From: a virus
IMG/VR virus record: IMGVR_UViG_3300025410_000039
Coordinates: 1 to 40,584 of that record
DNA length: 40,584 bases
Strand: one strand, 5' to 3'
In this document: positions 1-9,423 of the stretch, one piece after another
Layout of the letters: every line of letters begins with the position of its first letter
Position numbering within the stretch: the stretch's first letter is position 1
Position numbers and translations under genes: made by a program
Notes under the pieces: generated by a model
Database searches by the model: none
What the model was told of the DNA's origin: nothing
What the model saw: the letters and a program-made list of their open reading frames with translations, nothing else

Positions 1-361
1 TGTTCCGCAAGTTGATTGCCCAGTGACGAATAAGTTTTGTCAAGGTATTTATTACCGGGAAATCTTTATGCCGGCTAGTTCGTTTGTTATTGGCAAAAAG
101 CATAAGACGCAGCACTTTAACATCATCCTGTGTGGTCGCGCAAAAGTTCTTATGGATAACCAGGTTCACTATATTCAGGGACCTGATTCATTCATATCTG
201 AGCCAAATGTACGTAAGGTTTTGCGTGTTTTTGAAGACATGCGTTGGGTTACAATACATCCGACTGATTTAACAAATGTAGAAAAGCTTGAGGAACTTTT
301 GGTTGAAGAACCCGAAGGTTTCAAAAAACAGGAACTGGAGGTGCTATGTCATTTGCAATAA
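1..361 (+). CDS. Cupin-like phage protein, 3' part (gene spans the contig junction)
   Basis: This is the C-terminal part of a protein of about 134 residues whose start lies at 40365; the reading frame is open at base 1. The sequence has a cupin-like pattern: IGKKHKTQHFNIILCG (two His on a strand, then Gly), a short acidic turn VLMDNQVHYI, and SEPNVRKVLRVFEDMRWVTIHPT. Small single-domain cupin-like proteins are common beside tail genes in podoviruses; their role is unknown. A GTG at 23 could be mistaken for the start, but the junction copy shows an ATG with longer open frame. It overlaps the next gene by 16 bp and contains that gene's ribosome binding site (GGAGG). Confidence 0.75.
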   Translation, partial: VPQVDCPVTNKFCQGIYYREIFMPASSFVIGKKHKTQHFNIILCGRAKVLMDNQVHYIQGPDSFISEPNVRKVLRVFEDMRWVTIHPTDLTNVEKLEELLVEEPEGFKKQELEVLCHLQ

Positions 362-834
362 TCGCAGTAAGTGTTTCAGCAGTAGGAACCATTGCTGGAA
401 CAGCTGTTAGTGCTATTGGAGCATCAGATGCTGCAAATGCTCGTGCACAAACAGACAGATACAATGCACAGGTTCAGCAGAATAATGCAACTGCTGAAGC
501 GCAACAAAGTCGTTTTGATGCACAACAGATTGCTGAAAAATCACGCAAACAGATTGCGTTACAGCGTGCTGCAATGGCATCATCTGGTTTTGACGTGAAT
601 AGTGGAACGTTTAATGATGTTTCTTTCGACACAAAACGTCGAGGAGAACTTGAACGGTTATCAAGAATTTACCAAGGTCACTTGGCTGCAAATAATTCAG
701 CAGACCAAGCTGCTTTGTTTACTGCTCAAGCTGGTAACGATCTTGCTGCTGGTCAAGCAACAATACTTGGTGATGCTTTTCAGGGATTAGGACAACTAGG
801 TCAAGAAGCAAGTAACCCCGCTTTATACAAATAA
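346..834 (+). CDS. Internal virion protein, gp14-like
   Basis: A 162-residue protein. An N-terminal hydrophobic, Ala/Gly-rich segment (residues about 2-30) is followed by a Gln/Ala-rich helical stretch (YNAQVQQNNATAEAQQ) and an RKQIALQRAAMASSGFDVNSGT segment split by a short turn. This arrangement is typical of the small internal virion (ejection) protein of T7-like phages, which enters the host envelope during DNA ejection. A strong GGAGG site lies 5 bases before the ATG, inside the upstream gene. The order after tail tubular B and before two large ejection proteins supports the call. Identity to T7 gp14 itself is an inference from position and composition. Confidence 0.65.
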   Translation: MSFAIIAVSVSAVGTIAGTAVSAIGASDAANARAQTDRYNAQVQQNNATAEAQQSRFDAQQIAEKSRKQIALQRAAMASSGFDVNSGTFNDVSFDTKRRGELERLSRIYQGHLAANNSADQAALFTAQAGNDLAAGQATILGDAFQGLGQLGQEASNPALYK

Positions 835-835
835 T

Positions 836-3097
836 ATGCCTACTGAGATTCCAACGTTTGACGAGCAACTTTCACTGGGTGTTCATGCTGAGACTGGACC
901 AACAGCAAATCCAGAACAGTTTGGTGCACAGGTTGGTGAAGCCATGCAGACCATGGGCAATAAGATTGTCGAAGGTTCTAGTAAAATCACGGACCTTGCT
1001 TCAATGTTTGGTCACATGCAAGCGCAGCAGTACGTGTCTAAAACGATGATGGACCATCGTAATGCTGTTGACAAATACATGGCAGATCCGAAGAATTATA
1101 CTGATCCGAATTTTTCGAAAAATGTTGATGAAATGCTGAAAGGTGGATTGGTTGATGCACAAAAGAATGCTCCTAATCTTCTTGCACGTAATCAGGTTAC
1201 GATTGAGTATAATGACTTGCATGCGAATAGATTGGAATCCGCTTATCGCACGCAAACTGAAGTGTCACTTCAGAAATCATTTAATGATTACGCCATTGCG
1301 CCAAATGCTTTACTTGATAACTGGCGCACGAATCTGAACAATCCAAATGTTGATGCTACTGCTGAAACATACAAGCAAACTGATGAGTTGTTCAAAAACA
1401 TTGACCGCACTTTGGGAACTGTAGCTCCTCAAATGGCGAGGGAACTGAAAGACCAGGTTACCAGTCAAATGGCCTATGGTGTGGTGAACAGCAATCCTGA
1501 CCTTGCTGAAAAGATTTTGAATCGTGGTTACCTCGAAGGTCGCACCCGGCACTTTCTAGAGGATGCAATTCAAACTGCACGGGGTGCACAGGATTTGAGT
1601 GCCAAGCAAACTGCTTTGGATTTCTCTTCTGGTCTTTTGAAGAAAGCTGAAATGTTCCCAGACCAGGTTATTCAGGGACCTGATGCCAAGTATTTCGAAG
1701 CTCATGGATTCAAACCCAAAGAAGCTTCTACAATGGCAGCGAAGATTCAGTCTCAGTTGGATGTGAACAAGGATTTCGCTACTACCCGTGATTCAATCAC
1801 TGGCATGAATGAAACTGGTTTGCTGAAAAAGCAAGACGAACTTTACAATAACTTGAAGTCCCTGGATGCCAATTCAGACAAGTTCAATCATGATTCGCAG
1901 GTGTTTGGTCGCTTACAGAAGTTCATTGAGGAGTCTCGCACTGTAATGCACGAAGACCCGATTAAGTATCTTACACAGTATAATAAAGAGATTTCGTCTG
2001 CTGCAGCGGCTTACCGCGACAATCCTTCACCAGATAAGTTCAATAACATGGTAAGCATGCAGTTAAAATACCAGGGTGCTGCACCTGTTAATTCAGAAGG
2101 TGTTGCTGCCGACGGTGACCATTACCTGAATCTTGCGATGCACGAACTTCATGTAATGGATAAACAGACTGCCGAGTCTTCTGTTAAAGACATCATGGGA
2201 TCGGGACCTAAGACTGCGGGACAAAAATTGCATAGTATTATACAACAATATCAACCCGATGTCCAAGGGATTGCGCTAAGTGACCTAATGAATCACGGTA
2301 AATTACCCATTGAGACCTATGCAATGGAGAGAACATTTGGTGCTCCGTTCTCAGATAAACTTAATGGAAGCATCCTTATGGCAAAAGAATTGCGTGAATC
2401 TGTTGGTCGTCAAAAGGGTTCTACTGAAGCTGATTTAACTAAACTGCTTGACGCCAATACCACCTGGTTAGATTGGAGCAAGAATACTGCAGCAGATAAT
2501 TTTCAACGACAAGATGTTGTTGCAGGATTCCGCAGTGCTATTCAAACACATGCACTTGGAATGATTCAAGAAGGAACCAGTCCAAAGGATGCGATTAAAC
2601 AAGCTGTTGAAGAACTTACACAGTGGAACCATGAAACCGTTCGTGTTAATGGTCGTTCAATGCAGGTGATTAAGAACCAATATACAGGTTCTGCTGAGGC
2701 ATTTGAACACGCTGTTCGTGATTCTATTAACACCCTGGATATAAACAGGATAAATTTAGTCAATGATAATCACAGTCCAATTTTTCCCGTTGCATTAATG
2801 GCAGGGCATACTGAGGTTCAAAATGAAGCTATTCGCAGCATTTTGGCAACAAAGGTATTCCCTAACCTGAATCCAGACGGAGCATCATATTCTCTATATG
2901 TACGTGGTCAAGGAAACGATTTTCAATTACGAGATAAAGAAGGCAAGCCCCTGAACATGTTGATTAAAGATTTACCAACTTACAAAATGGATGGAGTTCT
3001 TGGTGAATCAATAGAGTTTCAACGTGGTGCATTCACAACACATTGGCCAAGTCGTCCAGTGAATCCAGCACTTGAACGCCTTACTAGGAGTAACTAA
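836..3097 (+). CDS. Large internal virion protein, gp15-like
   Basis: A 753-residue, mostly helical, charged protein with no signal peptide or membrane segment. It starts one base after the stop of the gp14-like gene (TAA-T-ATG). Size (T7 gp15 is 747 residues), position between the gp14-like gene and two further large genes, and repeated amphipathic helices suggest the second ejection protein of the internal core, which helps form the trans-envelope channel. I see no lytic transglycosylase or other catalytic motif. The family assignment is by gene order and length, not by a diagnostic motif. Confidence 0.55.
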   Translation: MPTEIPTFDEQLSLGVHAETGPTANPEQFGAQVGEAMQTMGNKIVEGSSKITDLASMFGHMQAQQYVSKTMMDHRNAVDKYMADPKNYTDPNFSKNVDEMLKGGLVDAQKNAPNLLARNQVTIEYNDLHANRLESAYRTQTEVSLQKSFNDYAIAPNALLDNWRTNLNNPNVDATAETYKQTDELFKNIDRTLGTVAPQMARELKDQVTSQMAYGVVNSNPDLAEKILNRGYLEGRTRHFLEDAIQTARGAQDLSAKQTALDFSSGLLKKAEMFPDQVIQGPDAKYFEAHGFKPKEASTMAAKIQSQLDVNKDFATTRDSITGMNETGLLKKQDELYNNLKSLDANSDKFNHDSQVFGRLQKFIEESRTVMHEDPIKYLTQYNKEISSAAAAYRDNPSPDKFNNMVSMQLKYQGAAPVNSEGVAADGDHYLNLAMHELHVMDKQTAESSVKDIMGSGPKTAGQKLHSIIQQYQPDVQGIALSDLMNHGKLPIETYAMERTFGAPFSDKLNGSILMAKELRESVGRQKGSTEADLTKLLDANTTWLDWSKNTAADNFQRQDVVAGFRSAIQTHALGMIQEGTSPKDAIKQAVEELTQWNHETVRVNGRSMQVIKNQYTGSAEAFEHAVRDSINTLDINRINLVNDNHSPIFPVALMAGHTEVQNEAIRSILATKVFPNLNPDGASYSLYVRGQGNDFQLRDKEGKPLNMLIKDLPTYKMDGVLGESIEFQRGAFTTHWPSRPVNPALERLTRSN

Positions 3098-4821
3098 TGA
3101 GCGACGTATTACCACAAATCGAACCAGAGACACAGGGTCATGTAACTAAACTTGACGTCGGGTTAGGTTCATTTTTACAGCATTCTTTTCAGGCTGGTCA
3201 AACTGATTCAATGATGCGTGCAGTCAGTAATACTACTGAAGACATGCTTGCGAATCATCCTGGTAATTCCAAACTGCTTGACCCAGACACTGCCACTGAA
3301 AAATATGGTGTCGGTGACTTAAAGTTTAAGCAACCTATTCAAGAAGAACTAGCTGCGGCAATGTCTGAACGGGAGAAGACTAAAATGGACCATCAGATGT
3401 TTCTTGCGTCTGGCACTACTAAAGGTCGTTTTCTTCCTGGTATGGCAGCAAGTATTCTTGGTGCTACTGCAAATCCACTTGACTTCGGGTCAATGTTTAT
3501 TCCATTTGTTGGTGAAGGTAAAGTTCTTGAAGAAGGTTCAGTTGTTGCACGAGCCCTTTCTCGTGGATTGATTCCTGCTGAAACTATTGCGAAAAGCGGA
3601 ATTCCACTTCCAAAGTTAGTTGGTTCAATGGCACAAGCAGCCATTTGGGGTGGAATGGCTGACGTTCCCAAGATGTATGAAGCACATATCGAAGGTCAAG
3701 AACAACCACATCTCGGTGCTGATATGCTTGGTCAAGTTGCCTTTGCTGGTATTCTTCATGGTGGTCAAGCAGCATTTGCCGGTATTCTTCATGGTGTTGG
3801 TGAAGGTCTAAAGTTTCTTCGTCCTGAAACTCATGAAGCAATGTGTAAACAAGCAGTTAATGATTTCTTGAGTGACAAGGAGTTTTCTGCTCATACCTAC
3901 ATTCCGATGGATGAGCATGTATTGCAGTTCCAAGCAGTTCAAAAAGAAATCGCACTACGTCATGAAGCAGAAGGTTCCATTGACTTGAAAAAGATTGCTG
4001 AAGATTTCAAGGATAAGAATCTTGAGTATTCAGTAAATGCAGCACTGCGTCTTCCACCAGATGAACACGGTGAACAAGCAATTCATACTGGACCAACACA
4101 CTGGGCTATTCCAGGTGCTGATGAATTTCCTGAAGGAACTGAACGGGGTATGTGGACGAATAAGGGAAGATTTGTTTCAATGGAAGAAGCAGAAAAGCTC
4201 CACGGTCTTCCTCAGTCAGAACATCCTACATCTGAAAACATTCTTTATGGCGCTGAATCTCACGATGAGATGAGTCCGAATGAACGAAAGGTTTATTCAG
4301 ATTTGTTGGATAAGGGATTTTCAGATTCAGATGCAAGGGCTACGGTTAATTCTGAACGTAAAGAAAAGATGGAAAAAGCTTTCTTTAGTAAACCCGAAGT
4401 CCAAGCAGAAATTGAAAAGCAGCGCCAAGTTGCAATCGATAAGTGGGTTGAAGATAAGAAGAAAGAACTTGCGAATCCAGTGAGCAAGGAAACGTTGCAA
4501 GCAGCTGCCGAGAAAACAGTTGACGATAAAACTGTAGAGAAGTATAATGGGGATGATACTCACTTGAACAAAATGCTTGATGAAGATTTGGAAGGTCTTA
4601 CTGGTGATAAACCGGAAAAACAAGATGTGAATCCAGACTTCATGAAATATCAAGAACTTACTGAATCAATGAAAGGTAAGTCACTTGACGAAGCACATGA
4701 CATTGCTAAACAAGTAAACTATTTAAAGAACAAATATGGTGGTGCAGTTCCCCCAGAAAAGATGCCCATTCCAAATGCTATCGATGCTGCACTCGGATGC
4801 CTAATTAAGAAAATACTATGA
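3097..4821 (+). CDS. Internal virion/ejection protein (N-terminal half of a gp16-like module?)
   Basis: A 574-residue protein whose ATG overlaps the previous stop by one base (TAATG) after AGGAG. Residues about 100-240 are Gly/Ala-rich and weakly hydrophobic (FLPGMAASILGATANPLDFG; AFAGILHG repeated twice), suggesting membrane-interacting helices. Residues about 345-365 (TERGMWTNKGRFVSMEEAEKL) resemble the GRFV-type module seen in other phage virion polyproteins. The C-terminal third is charged and coiled-coil-like. A 33-bp tandem duplication at 3742-3807 produces the AFAGILHG repeat. It is coupled by ATGA to the next gene, so the pair may equal one larger gp16-type protein. Function is inferred from context. 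Confidence 0.5.
   Translation: MSDVLPQIEPETQGHVTKLDVGLGSFLQHSFQAGQTDSMMRAVSNTTEDMLANHPGNSKLLDPDTATEKYGVGDLKFKQPIQEELAAAMSEREKTKMDHQMFLASGTTKGRFLPGMAASILGATANPLDFGSMFIPFVGEGKVLEEGSVVARALSRGLIPAETIAKSGIPLPKLVGSMAQAAIWGGMADVPKMYEAHIEGQEQPHLGADMLGQVAFAGILHGGQAAFAGILHGVGEGLKFLRPETHEAMCKQAVNDFLSDKEFSAHTYIPMDEHVLQFQAVQKEIALRHEAEGSIDLKKIAEDFKDKNLEYSVNAALRLPPDEHGEQAIHTGPTHWAIPGADEFPEGTERGMWTNKGRFVSMEEAEKLHGLPQSEHPTSENILYGAESHDEMSPNERKVYSDLLDKGFSDSDARATVNSERKEKMEKAFFSKPEVQAEIEKQRQVAIDKWVEDKKKELANPVSKETLQAAAEKTVDDKTVEKYNGDDTHLNKMLDEDLEGLTGDKPEKQDVNPDFMKYQELTESMKGKSLDEAHDIAKQVNYLKNKYGGAVPPEKMPIPNAIDAALGCLIKKIL
3742..3807 (+). repeat. 33-bp in-frame tandem duplication in an ejection protein
   Basis: The 22 bases from 3742 (TTTGCTGGTATTCTTCATGG and two more) recur from 3775 with one change. 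The result is a duplicated FAGILHG segment in a Gly-rich hydrophobic region, 11 residues apart. Confidence 0.65.
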
Positions 4822-7349
4822 GCTCTCCTTGTAATCCAAATGTTAGTTCTGCCGGTAACCTATCTGAAGCAGATTCAGAAGCACTGCTTCAGCAAATGTC
4901 TAATCGAGCGAAGATTCGTTCGAATGAAATGGGAATACCGATTCAAGATGCGTTGAAAGAAATTGCTGGTGAAATCAAGGCACAGCAGGATACGATGCAG
5001 AAAATCTGGCAACGTAATAACTTGCTCAATCTGCAAGCGAAGAAGAACATGAAGGATTTGGCACGCCGATTCCCCACATTTGGTGAGGGTTTGAAGGCAC
5101 TACTTGTTGGTTCTAATAAACTGCGTCAGGCGGCTCGCTTGTCTGTGGATTACCAAGCTAAGTTCAATAACAACAAGTATTTCAGCAAGTTCATTTCGAA
5201 TCTGGAAAAAGATGGTGTGCTTGGAGATTTCAAGAAAGCTGACCCAGAATTCGTTCAAGATGTTTACCGTGAGATGGGTGGAATGTCTCCAGGACAACCT
5301 GCAAAACAGGTAACGAAAAATGAAGCGGCATTTAAAGTTGCCCAACATCTCGATAACCTGTATGCTGAAATGATTGCACGCCAGAATCGTGCAGGTGCTT
5401 TCATTACCCGCATGCCTGGTTACATCATTCGTCAAACCCATGATATGGCGGCGATTCGCTCGATGGGTTCGTTGGGAAACAATGCTCAGAGCAAGCAAGA
5501 ATCTTTCCGTGGCTGGTGGGACTTTACCAAACCACTGCTTGACATGGACAAAACGTTTCAGGGGACTGACCCGGAAAAAGTTGGTCGCATGATTCATGAA
5601 GCCCTATATACCGGTAAACATGGTCCTGCACATGAAGAAAACGATTTAGGTTATGCTGGCAAGTTCAGTGACCTTGGAAACAAGATTTCTAAGGAACGTG
5701 TTCTTCACTTCAAGGATGCCGATGCAGCATACAAATACAACCAGGCATTTGGCGTAAAGAACTTCCGTGAAGCAGTAATTTCAGACATCCACACGCGCTC
5801 ACGTCAAATCGCCTTGCTAGAGAATCTTGGACCGCACTTCGAGAGGAATTTCGAAGAAGTAATCAATGAACTGGAACAAGAAGCACGGACACATGAGAAT
5901 CCAGATGCTCACATGTCTTCATTGAAAGATTGGAAGCTTAAAGCGGATTTCAACGAAGTCACTGGTAAGAATGAATTCTCGGCGAATCCTACCTTAAGCA
6001 AGTTCACTAACTTTTTGAAAGTGAATGCCCAACTCAGTAAGATGGGTGCCGTGGTTCTTTCCAAGGTGGTTGATGCTGGTGCGATTACTTCTGAAATGGC
6101 ACACAATGGAATGGGAGCCCTATCGACCCTGGGGAAGGGATTACAGAACATGATTCATATGACACCGGATGACCGAGCATTTGCGCGGCAACTCGGTGTT
6201 GGCGTTGAATCGCTTTTAGGAAATGCTCTTTCACGATTCCACGAGCATTCATCTGTTTACGGATGGACTCATACAATGCAGAAACATTTCTACTCAATGT
6301 CCCTGTTACCCAGGTGGAATGATGCCTTGCGTTCTTCTGTAGCCACATCATTGGCAAACAATTTAGGTGAACATGCTCATTTACCACACGAGGAACTTCC
6401 AGGAGAATTAAAGAACATCCTTACACAGTATGATATAACCCCGTCACGCTGGGAACATCTTAGGTCCACGGTTTATGACCATAATGGGTCTAAGTTCATT
6501 ACACCTGACATGATTCACACTGCTGACCATAAGTTAGTAGATTTGGTAACTTCCGAGGGAATGAAACCCACTGACGCCAACATTGCGAGGATGCGGGATA
6601 AGTTGGAAACATCCCTCGGAACTTATTTTGCAGACCGTGCAGATATTGCTGTTCCGACACCTGGTGCCAAGGAACGGAAGTTTGCTACGTTTGGAACACA
6701 AGCAGGAACTCCTTTAGGAGAAGCTGTTCGTATGGCAATGATGTTTAAATCGTTTCCTATTACAATCATGAGCAAGATTCTTGGTCGTGATATATATGGT
6801 AACGGTGCTGATACAGTGAAGCAGTGGATTGCTAACGATACCAGGGGCAAGTTTAACATGGCGATGACGATTGCTATGATGACTGCGGCAGGATATGTAT
6901 CACAGGTTCTGCATGATGCAACCAAGGGCAAAGGTCCATTGCCGCTTGTGAATGACGGAAAGATTGACTGGGAAAACGTTCAGAAAATCATGGTCCGTGG
7001 TGGTTCATTAGGTCTGTTTGGCGAATCAACCATGGGTGAGTTTTCCGGTCAGTATCGTTCTTATCTTGAGTATGCTGCTGGTCCGACATTCGGACAAGTT
7101 GATAACTTGTTCAACATGAAAAATGCTGTTGCCCAAGGTAAGAATGTGAGTTGGCCAGCGACAAAATTACTCCTGGATAACACTCCGTTTGCTAATTTGT
7201 TTTACACTAGACCAATCATGGATTATTTTATATTATGGAATTTACAAGCGATGTTGAGTCCTGGGTCGCTTGAGCGTAGCGAGTCAAGAACCGAAACGCA
7301 AAATCACCAGAACTTTTTTATCAAACCAAGTGAACACATGAGGAACTAA
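4818..7349 (+). CDS. Large internal virion protein, gp16-like C-terminal module
   Basis: An 843-residue protein translationally coupled to the gene before it (ATGA overlap). A charged N-terminal coiled-coil region (about 15-110) is followed by a segment with FITRMPGYIIRQTHD (about 195-209). That Pro-Gly-Tyr-Ile context recurs in large phage virion and polyvalent proteins. Several Gly/Ala/Met-rich helices lie near residues 395-440 and 640-700 and could insert in membranes. Together with the preceding 574 residues it sums to 1417 residues, close to T7 gp16 (1318), the largest ejection protein. I see no transglycosylase motif that I can point to. Confidence 0.55.
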   Translation: MSSPCNPNVSSAGNLSEADSEALLQQMSNRAKIRSNEMGIPIQDALKEIAGEIKAQQDTMQKIWQRNNLLNLQAKKNMKDLARRFPTFGEGLKALLVGSNKLRQAARLSVDYQAKFNNNKYFSKFISNLEKDGVLGDFKKADPEFVQDVYREMGGMSPGQPAKQVTKNEAAFKVAQHLDNLYAEMIARQNRAGAFITRMPGYIIRQTHDMAAIRSMGSLGNNAQSKQESFRGWWDFTKPLLDMDKTFQGTDPEKVGRMIHEALYTGKHGPAHEENDLGYAGKFSDLGNKISKERVLHFKDADAAYKYNQAFGVKNFREAVISDIHTRSRQIALLENLGPHFERNFEEVINELEQEARTHENPDAHMSSLKDWKLKADFNEVTGKNEFSANPTLSKFTNFLKVNAQLSKMGAVVLSKVVDAGAITSEMAHNGMGALSTLGKGLQNMIHMTPDDRAFARQLGVGVESLLGNALSRFHEHSSVYGWTHTMQKHFYSMSLLPRWNDALRSSVATSLANNLGEHAHLPHEELPGELKNILTQYDITPSRWEHLRSTVYDHNGSKFITPDMIHTADHKLVDLVTSEGMKPTDANIARMRDKLETSLGTYFADRADIAVPTPGAKERKFATFGTQAGTPLGEAVRMAMMFKSFPITIMSKILGRDIYGNGADTVKQWIANDTRGKFNMAMTIAMMTAAGYVSQVLHDATKGKGPLPLVNDGKIDWENVQKIMVRGGSLGLFGESTMGEFSGQYRSYLEYAAGPTFGQVDNLFNMKNAVAQGKNVSWPATKLLLDNTPFANLFYTRPIMDYFILWNLQAMLSPGSLERSESRTETQNHQNFFIKPSEHMRN

Positions 7350-7351
7350 TT

Positions 7352-7636
7352 ATGACACAAGTAACTGTTACAGGAACTTCCACCAAGATTGTTACCTCAG
7401 GTAACAAGGACATGTTGGTGATTTACAACAACGACACCCAACCGATTTTTCTGTGTTTCGATGGAGCATGTGATTCCGTTGCTGGAACCAACCCACTGAC
7501 AACTGCGAATGGTTTTCCAGTTGCTGCTGGTAGCTTCATTGCACTGAACAATGATTCTTTTCGCAATGTCTTCAGAAATGAAGTCTGGGCGATTAGTCAA
7601 TCTGGTTCTGCTGACGTCCGCATTCAAGGAGCATAA
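7352..7636 (+). CDS. Small beta-rich structural protein, unknown role
   Basis: A 94-residue protein rich in Thr, Val, Asn and Gly, predicted all-beta: VTVTGTSTKIVTSG at the start, FPVAAGSFIALNN in the middle, and VWAISQSGSADVRIQG at the end. The pattern (strand, N.D..PIFL, Gly-Thr loop, ..AIS.SG....I) is shared by small beta-sandwich proteins in the tail or decoration region of many phages. It sits two bases after the last ejection protein and just before the tailspike candidate, so a virion role such as a fibre adaptor is plausible but unproven. Confidence 0.5.
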   Translation: MTQVTVTGTSTKIVTSGNKDMLVIYNNDTQPIFLCFDGACDSVAGTNPLTTANGFPVAAGSFIALNNDSFRNVFRNEVWAISQSGSADVRIQGA

Positions 7637-7637
7637 C

Positions 7638-9161
7638 ATGAAGAACTTACTCACAACTATCTTATTGTCCCTGGTTTGCTCGCTCCAAGCCGGTGTCACT
7701 GGTGGTTCTAGCAGCTCCTCCTCGGGCGCGGTGACGAATGGCCAAGTGGGTTTCTTTTCGCCTGCCGCAGTGCCGTCGCTTTATCTCTGGCTATCGCCTG
7801 ACCAGTTCGTCGCGCAGGGTTACACCAACGGCACGCCGCTGACCACGTTGCCGGACATTAGCGGCAAAGGCAACAACTTCGGTGTCACTACCAATTATTC
7901 GCCCGTGTATTGGTATTCTGATGCCATTGGTGGCTCGCCGGGATTTTACTTCAATGCAATTTGTGACGGCGTAGGCAACTACGTTTCCGGCGGCACTTTT
8001 GCCACAAATTCCTGCTACCAACAGAATTTCAACACCAACAGCACGATGTTTATCGTGTTTCGTGATGTGGCGGAAAATGGTTATGCAACTTTTGTTACAG
8101 CGGGAACAAATGCGAACGGTTGTTTCAACATCGGCGCAAATGTGGTTGTGCAAACAAGCACAGGCGCGGGCGGTGTGCGCGTGCAGCCAGTGACGCAGAC
8201 TGCTAATTTACAAGGCGAAGGGCGAATCAATGTCCTCGCCTTACGCATCACTAACACTGTTGGAACCTTGTGGCTCAATGGGCGACTGGCTTCTGGCGGC
8301 AACGCGGTGCCGTTTAATAGTGGCTATGGCGGGATTTTGGGCAACTGGCTGACGCTTGGAGGATTTCGCACGGCGGATTATGGCTTTACCGCATCCTACA
8401 CTTTTGGCGGCTATATCGGTGAATATCTGATTTACACCAACGCTTTGACCGATGCTCAAGTTGCGAGCATCAACGAATGGCTCACTATCGAAATTCATCG
8501 GCGCAATGGTTCTATTGTGGTTGATGGCGATTCGGTTTCTTTTGGCACCGTCGCCAGCTATCACACGAATTTGGAATACTGTTTCACGCGATTGTTTCCG
8601 CAGTTCGACATTGACACCGTTGCGGTAGGCGGACGCACTTCTGGAGCACAGCTTACAAACCAATACGGCTGGATTAACACAAAACGCCCCAGCCAGAGCA
8701 GCGAAGGGATTGTTTCTTACCTAATCGGCGTGAACGACACCGGCCTTTCGACCAATACGATTTACACGAATATCATGCTTTACGCGCAATCGGCATCGGC
8801 GGCGGGTTGGCGCGTGATTGTCCACACGCTGCCGGACACCAGCCGCACAAATAGCGGCGCGGGAAACCCATCGGGTGGCTGCGATACAAACGGCTGGCTG
8901 GCGAATCTCAACACACTCATCCGCAGTAATTATCTCAACTGGGGCATTTCGCCCTACAAAATCGCGCTGGGTGATTACGCCTCGGACACCAACATCGGCA
9001 CGGCGGGTAGCTACACGAACAGTCTGTATTTTTACACGGACGGCGTTCACATGTATGGGCCTGCGTTTGACCTGATGACGCGCAAATACGATGCGCCCAA
9101 GATTCGGGCTTGGTTGAGCGGGCTTTCGTCGCTGGCCTCGACCAATGCCATTTTCCAATGA
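7638..9161 (+). CDS. Secreted LamG-like + SGNH/GDSL hydrolase, tailspike candidate
   Basis: 507 residues from the ATG at 7638; a longer reading from 7551 would run through the preceding gene. A signal peptide (MKNLLTTILLSLVCSLQAG) and a Ser-rich linker (SSSSSSG) come first. Residues about 40-280 look like a LamG/concanavalin-type domain (LYLWLSPDQF, LPDISGKGNNF, YTNALTDAQVASINEWL). The C-terminal part is an SGNH hydrolase: block I VVDGDSVSFG, block III LIGVNDTG, block V TDGVHMYG, giving a Ser-Asp-His triad. Such enzymes de-esterify surface polysaccharides, a usual tailspike activity. GC content rises sharply about 60 bp into the gene and falls after it, unlike all neighbours. A signal peptide on a tail protein is odd, so export of the enzyme is an alternative. 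Confidence 0.7.
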   Translation: MKNLLTTILLSLVCSLQAGVTGGSSSSSSGAVTNGQVGFFSPAAVPSLYLWLSPDQFVAQGYTNGTPLTTLPDISGKGNNFGVTTNYSPVYWYSDAIGGSPGFYFNAICDGVGNYVSGGTFATNSCYQQNFNTNSTMFIVFRDVAENGYATFVTAGTNANGCFNIGANVVVQTSTGAGGVRVQPVTQTANLQGEGRINVLALRITNTVGTLWLNGRLASGGNAVPFNSGYGGILGNWLTLGGFRTADYGFTASYTFGGYIGEYLIYTNALTDAQVASINEWLTIEIHRRNGSIVVDGDSVSFGTVASYHTNLEYCFTRLFPQFDIDTVAVGGRTSGAQLTNQYGWINTKRPSQSSEGIVSYLIGVNDTGLSTNTIYTNIMLYAQSASAAGWRVIVHTLPDTSRTNSGAGNPSGGCDTNGWLANLNTLIRSNYLNWGISPYKIALGDYASDTNIGTAGSYTNSLYFYTDGVHMYGPAFDLMTRKYDAPKIRAWLSGLSSLASTNAIFQ

Positions 9162-9184
9162 AACCCTTGTCTCCATTTTGCTAA

Positions 9185-9388
9185 ATGTTGCTAACTTTCA
9201 CACTAGCTTTTAATCTCGTGACTAATGCAACATCATATCAAATTGTTTCAGCAAAGTCCCATGCTGTATTAGTCACTTGCACTAATTCTCCAGTAAAGGT
9301 TAGAGCAACTGCTGGAACATCTGTATATGCAGTTGCCTTAAACAAAGCCGGTGTGTCGAAACCGTCTAACACGATTCTGTTAAAATGA
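9185..9388 (+). CDS. Small fibronectin-III-like protein
   Basis: 67 residues with a beta pattern close to a single Fn3 domain: NATSYQIVSAK, then SPVKVRATAGTSVYAVALN and KAGVSKPSNTILL. The run ..YAV.A.N..G.S.PS.. is characteristic of the last strands of Fn3 modules. The start MLLTFTLAFNLVT is hydrophobic but could be the first strand rather than a signal. Its stop overlaps the ATG at 9385 by ATGA. It may be a surface-binding accessory of the preceding hydrolase. Fn3 assignment is by eye. Confidence 0.45.
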   Translation: MLLTFTLAFNLVTNATSYQIVSAKSHAVLVTCTNSPVKVRATAGTSVYAVALNKAGVSKPSNTILLK

Positions 9389-9423
9389 TTACGTTTTTAT
9401 TCGAAACTTTATTGGGAGGAACA

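Noticed and set aside
7551-7637. Upstream start (7551) for the SGNH protein
   Set aside because: It would run through the preceding gene and hide a clean signal peptide that begins at 7638.
8081-9176. Long antisense ORFs opposite the SGNH gene
   Set aside because: High GC lowers stop frequency on the opposite strand; the products are Arg/Val-rich shadows with no domain pattern.
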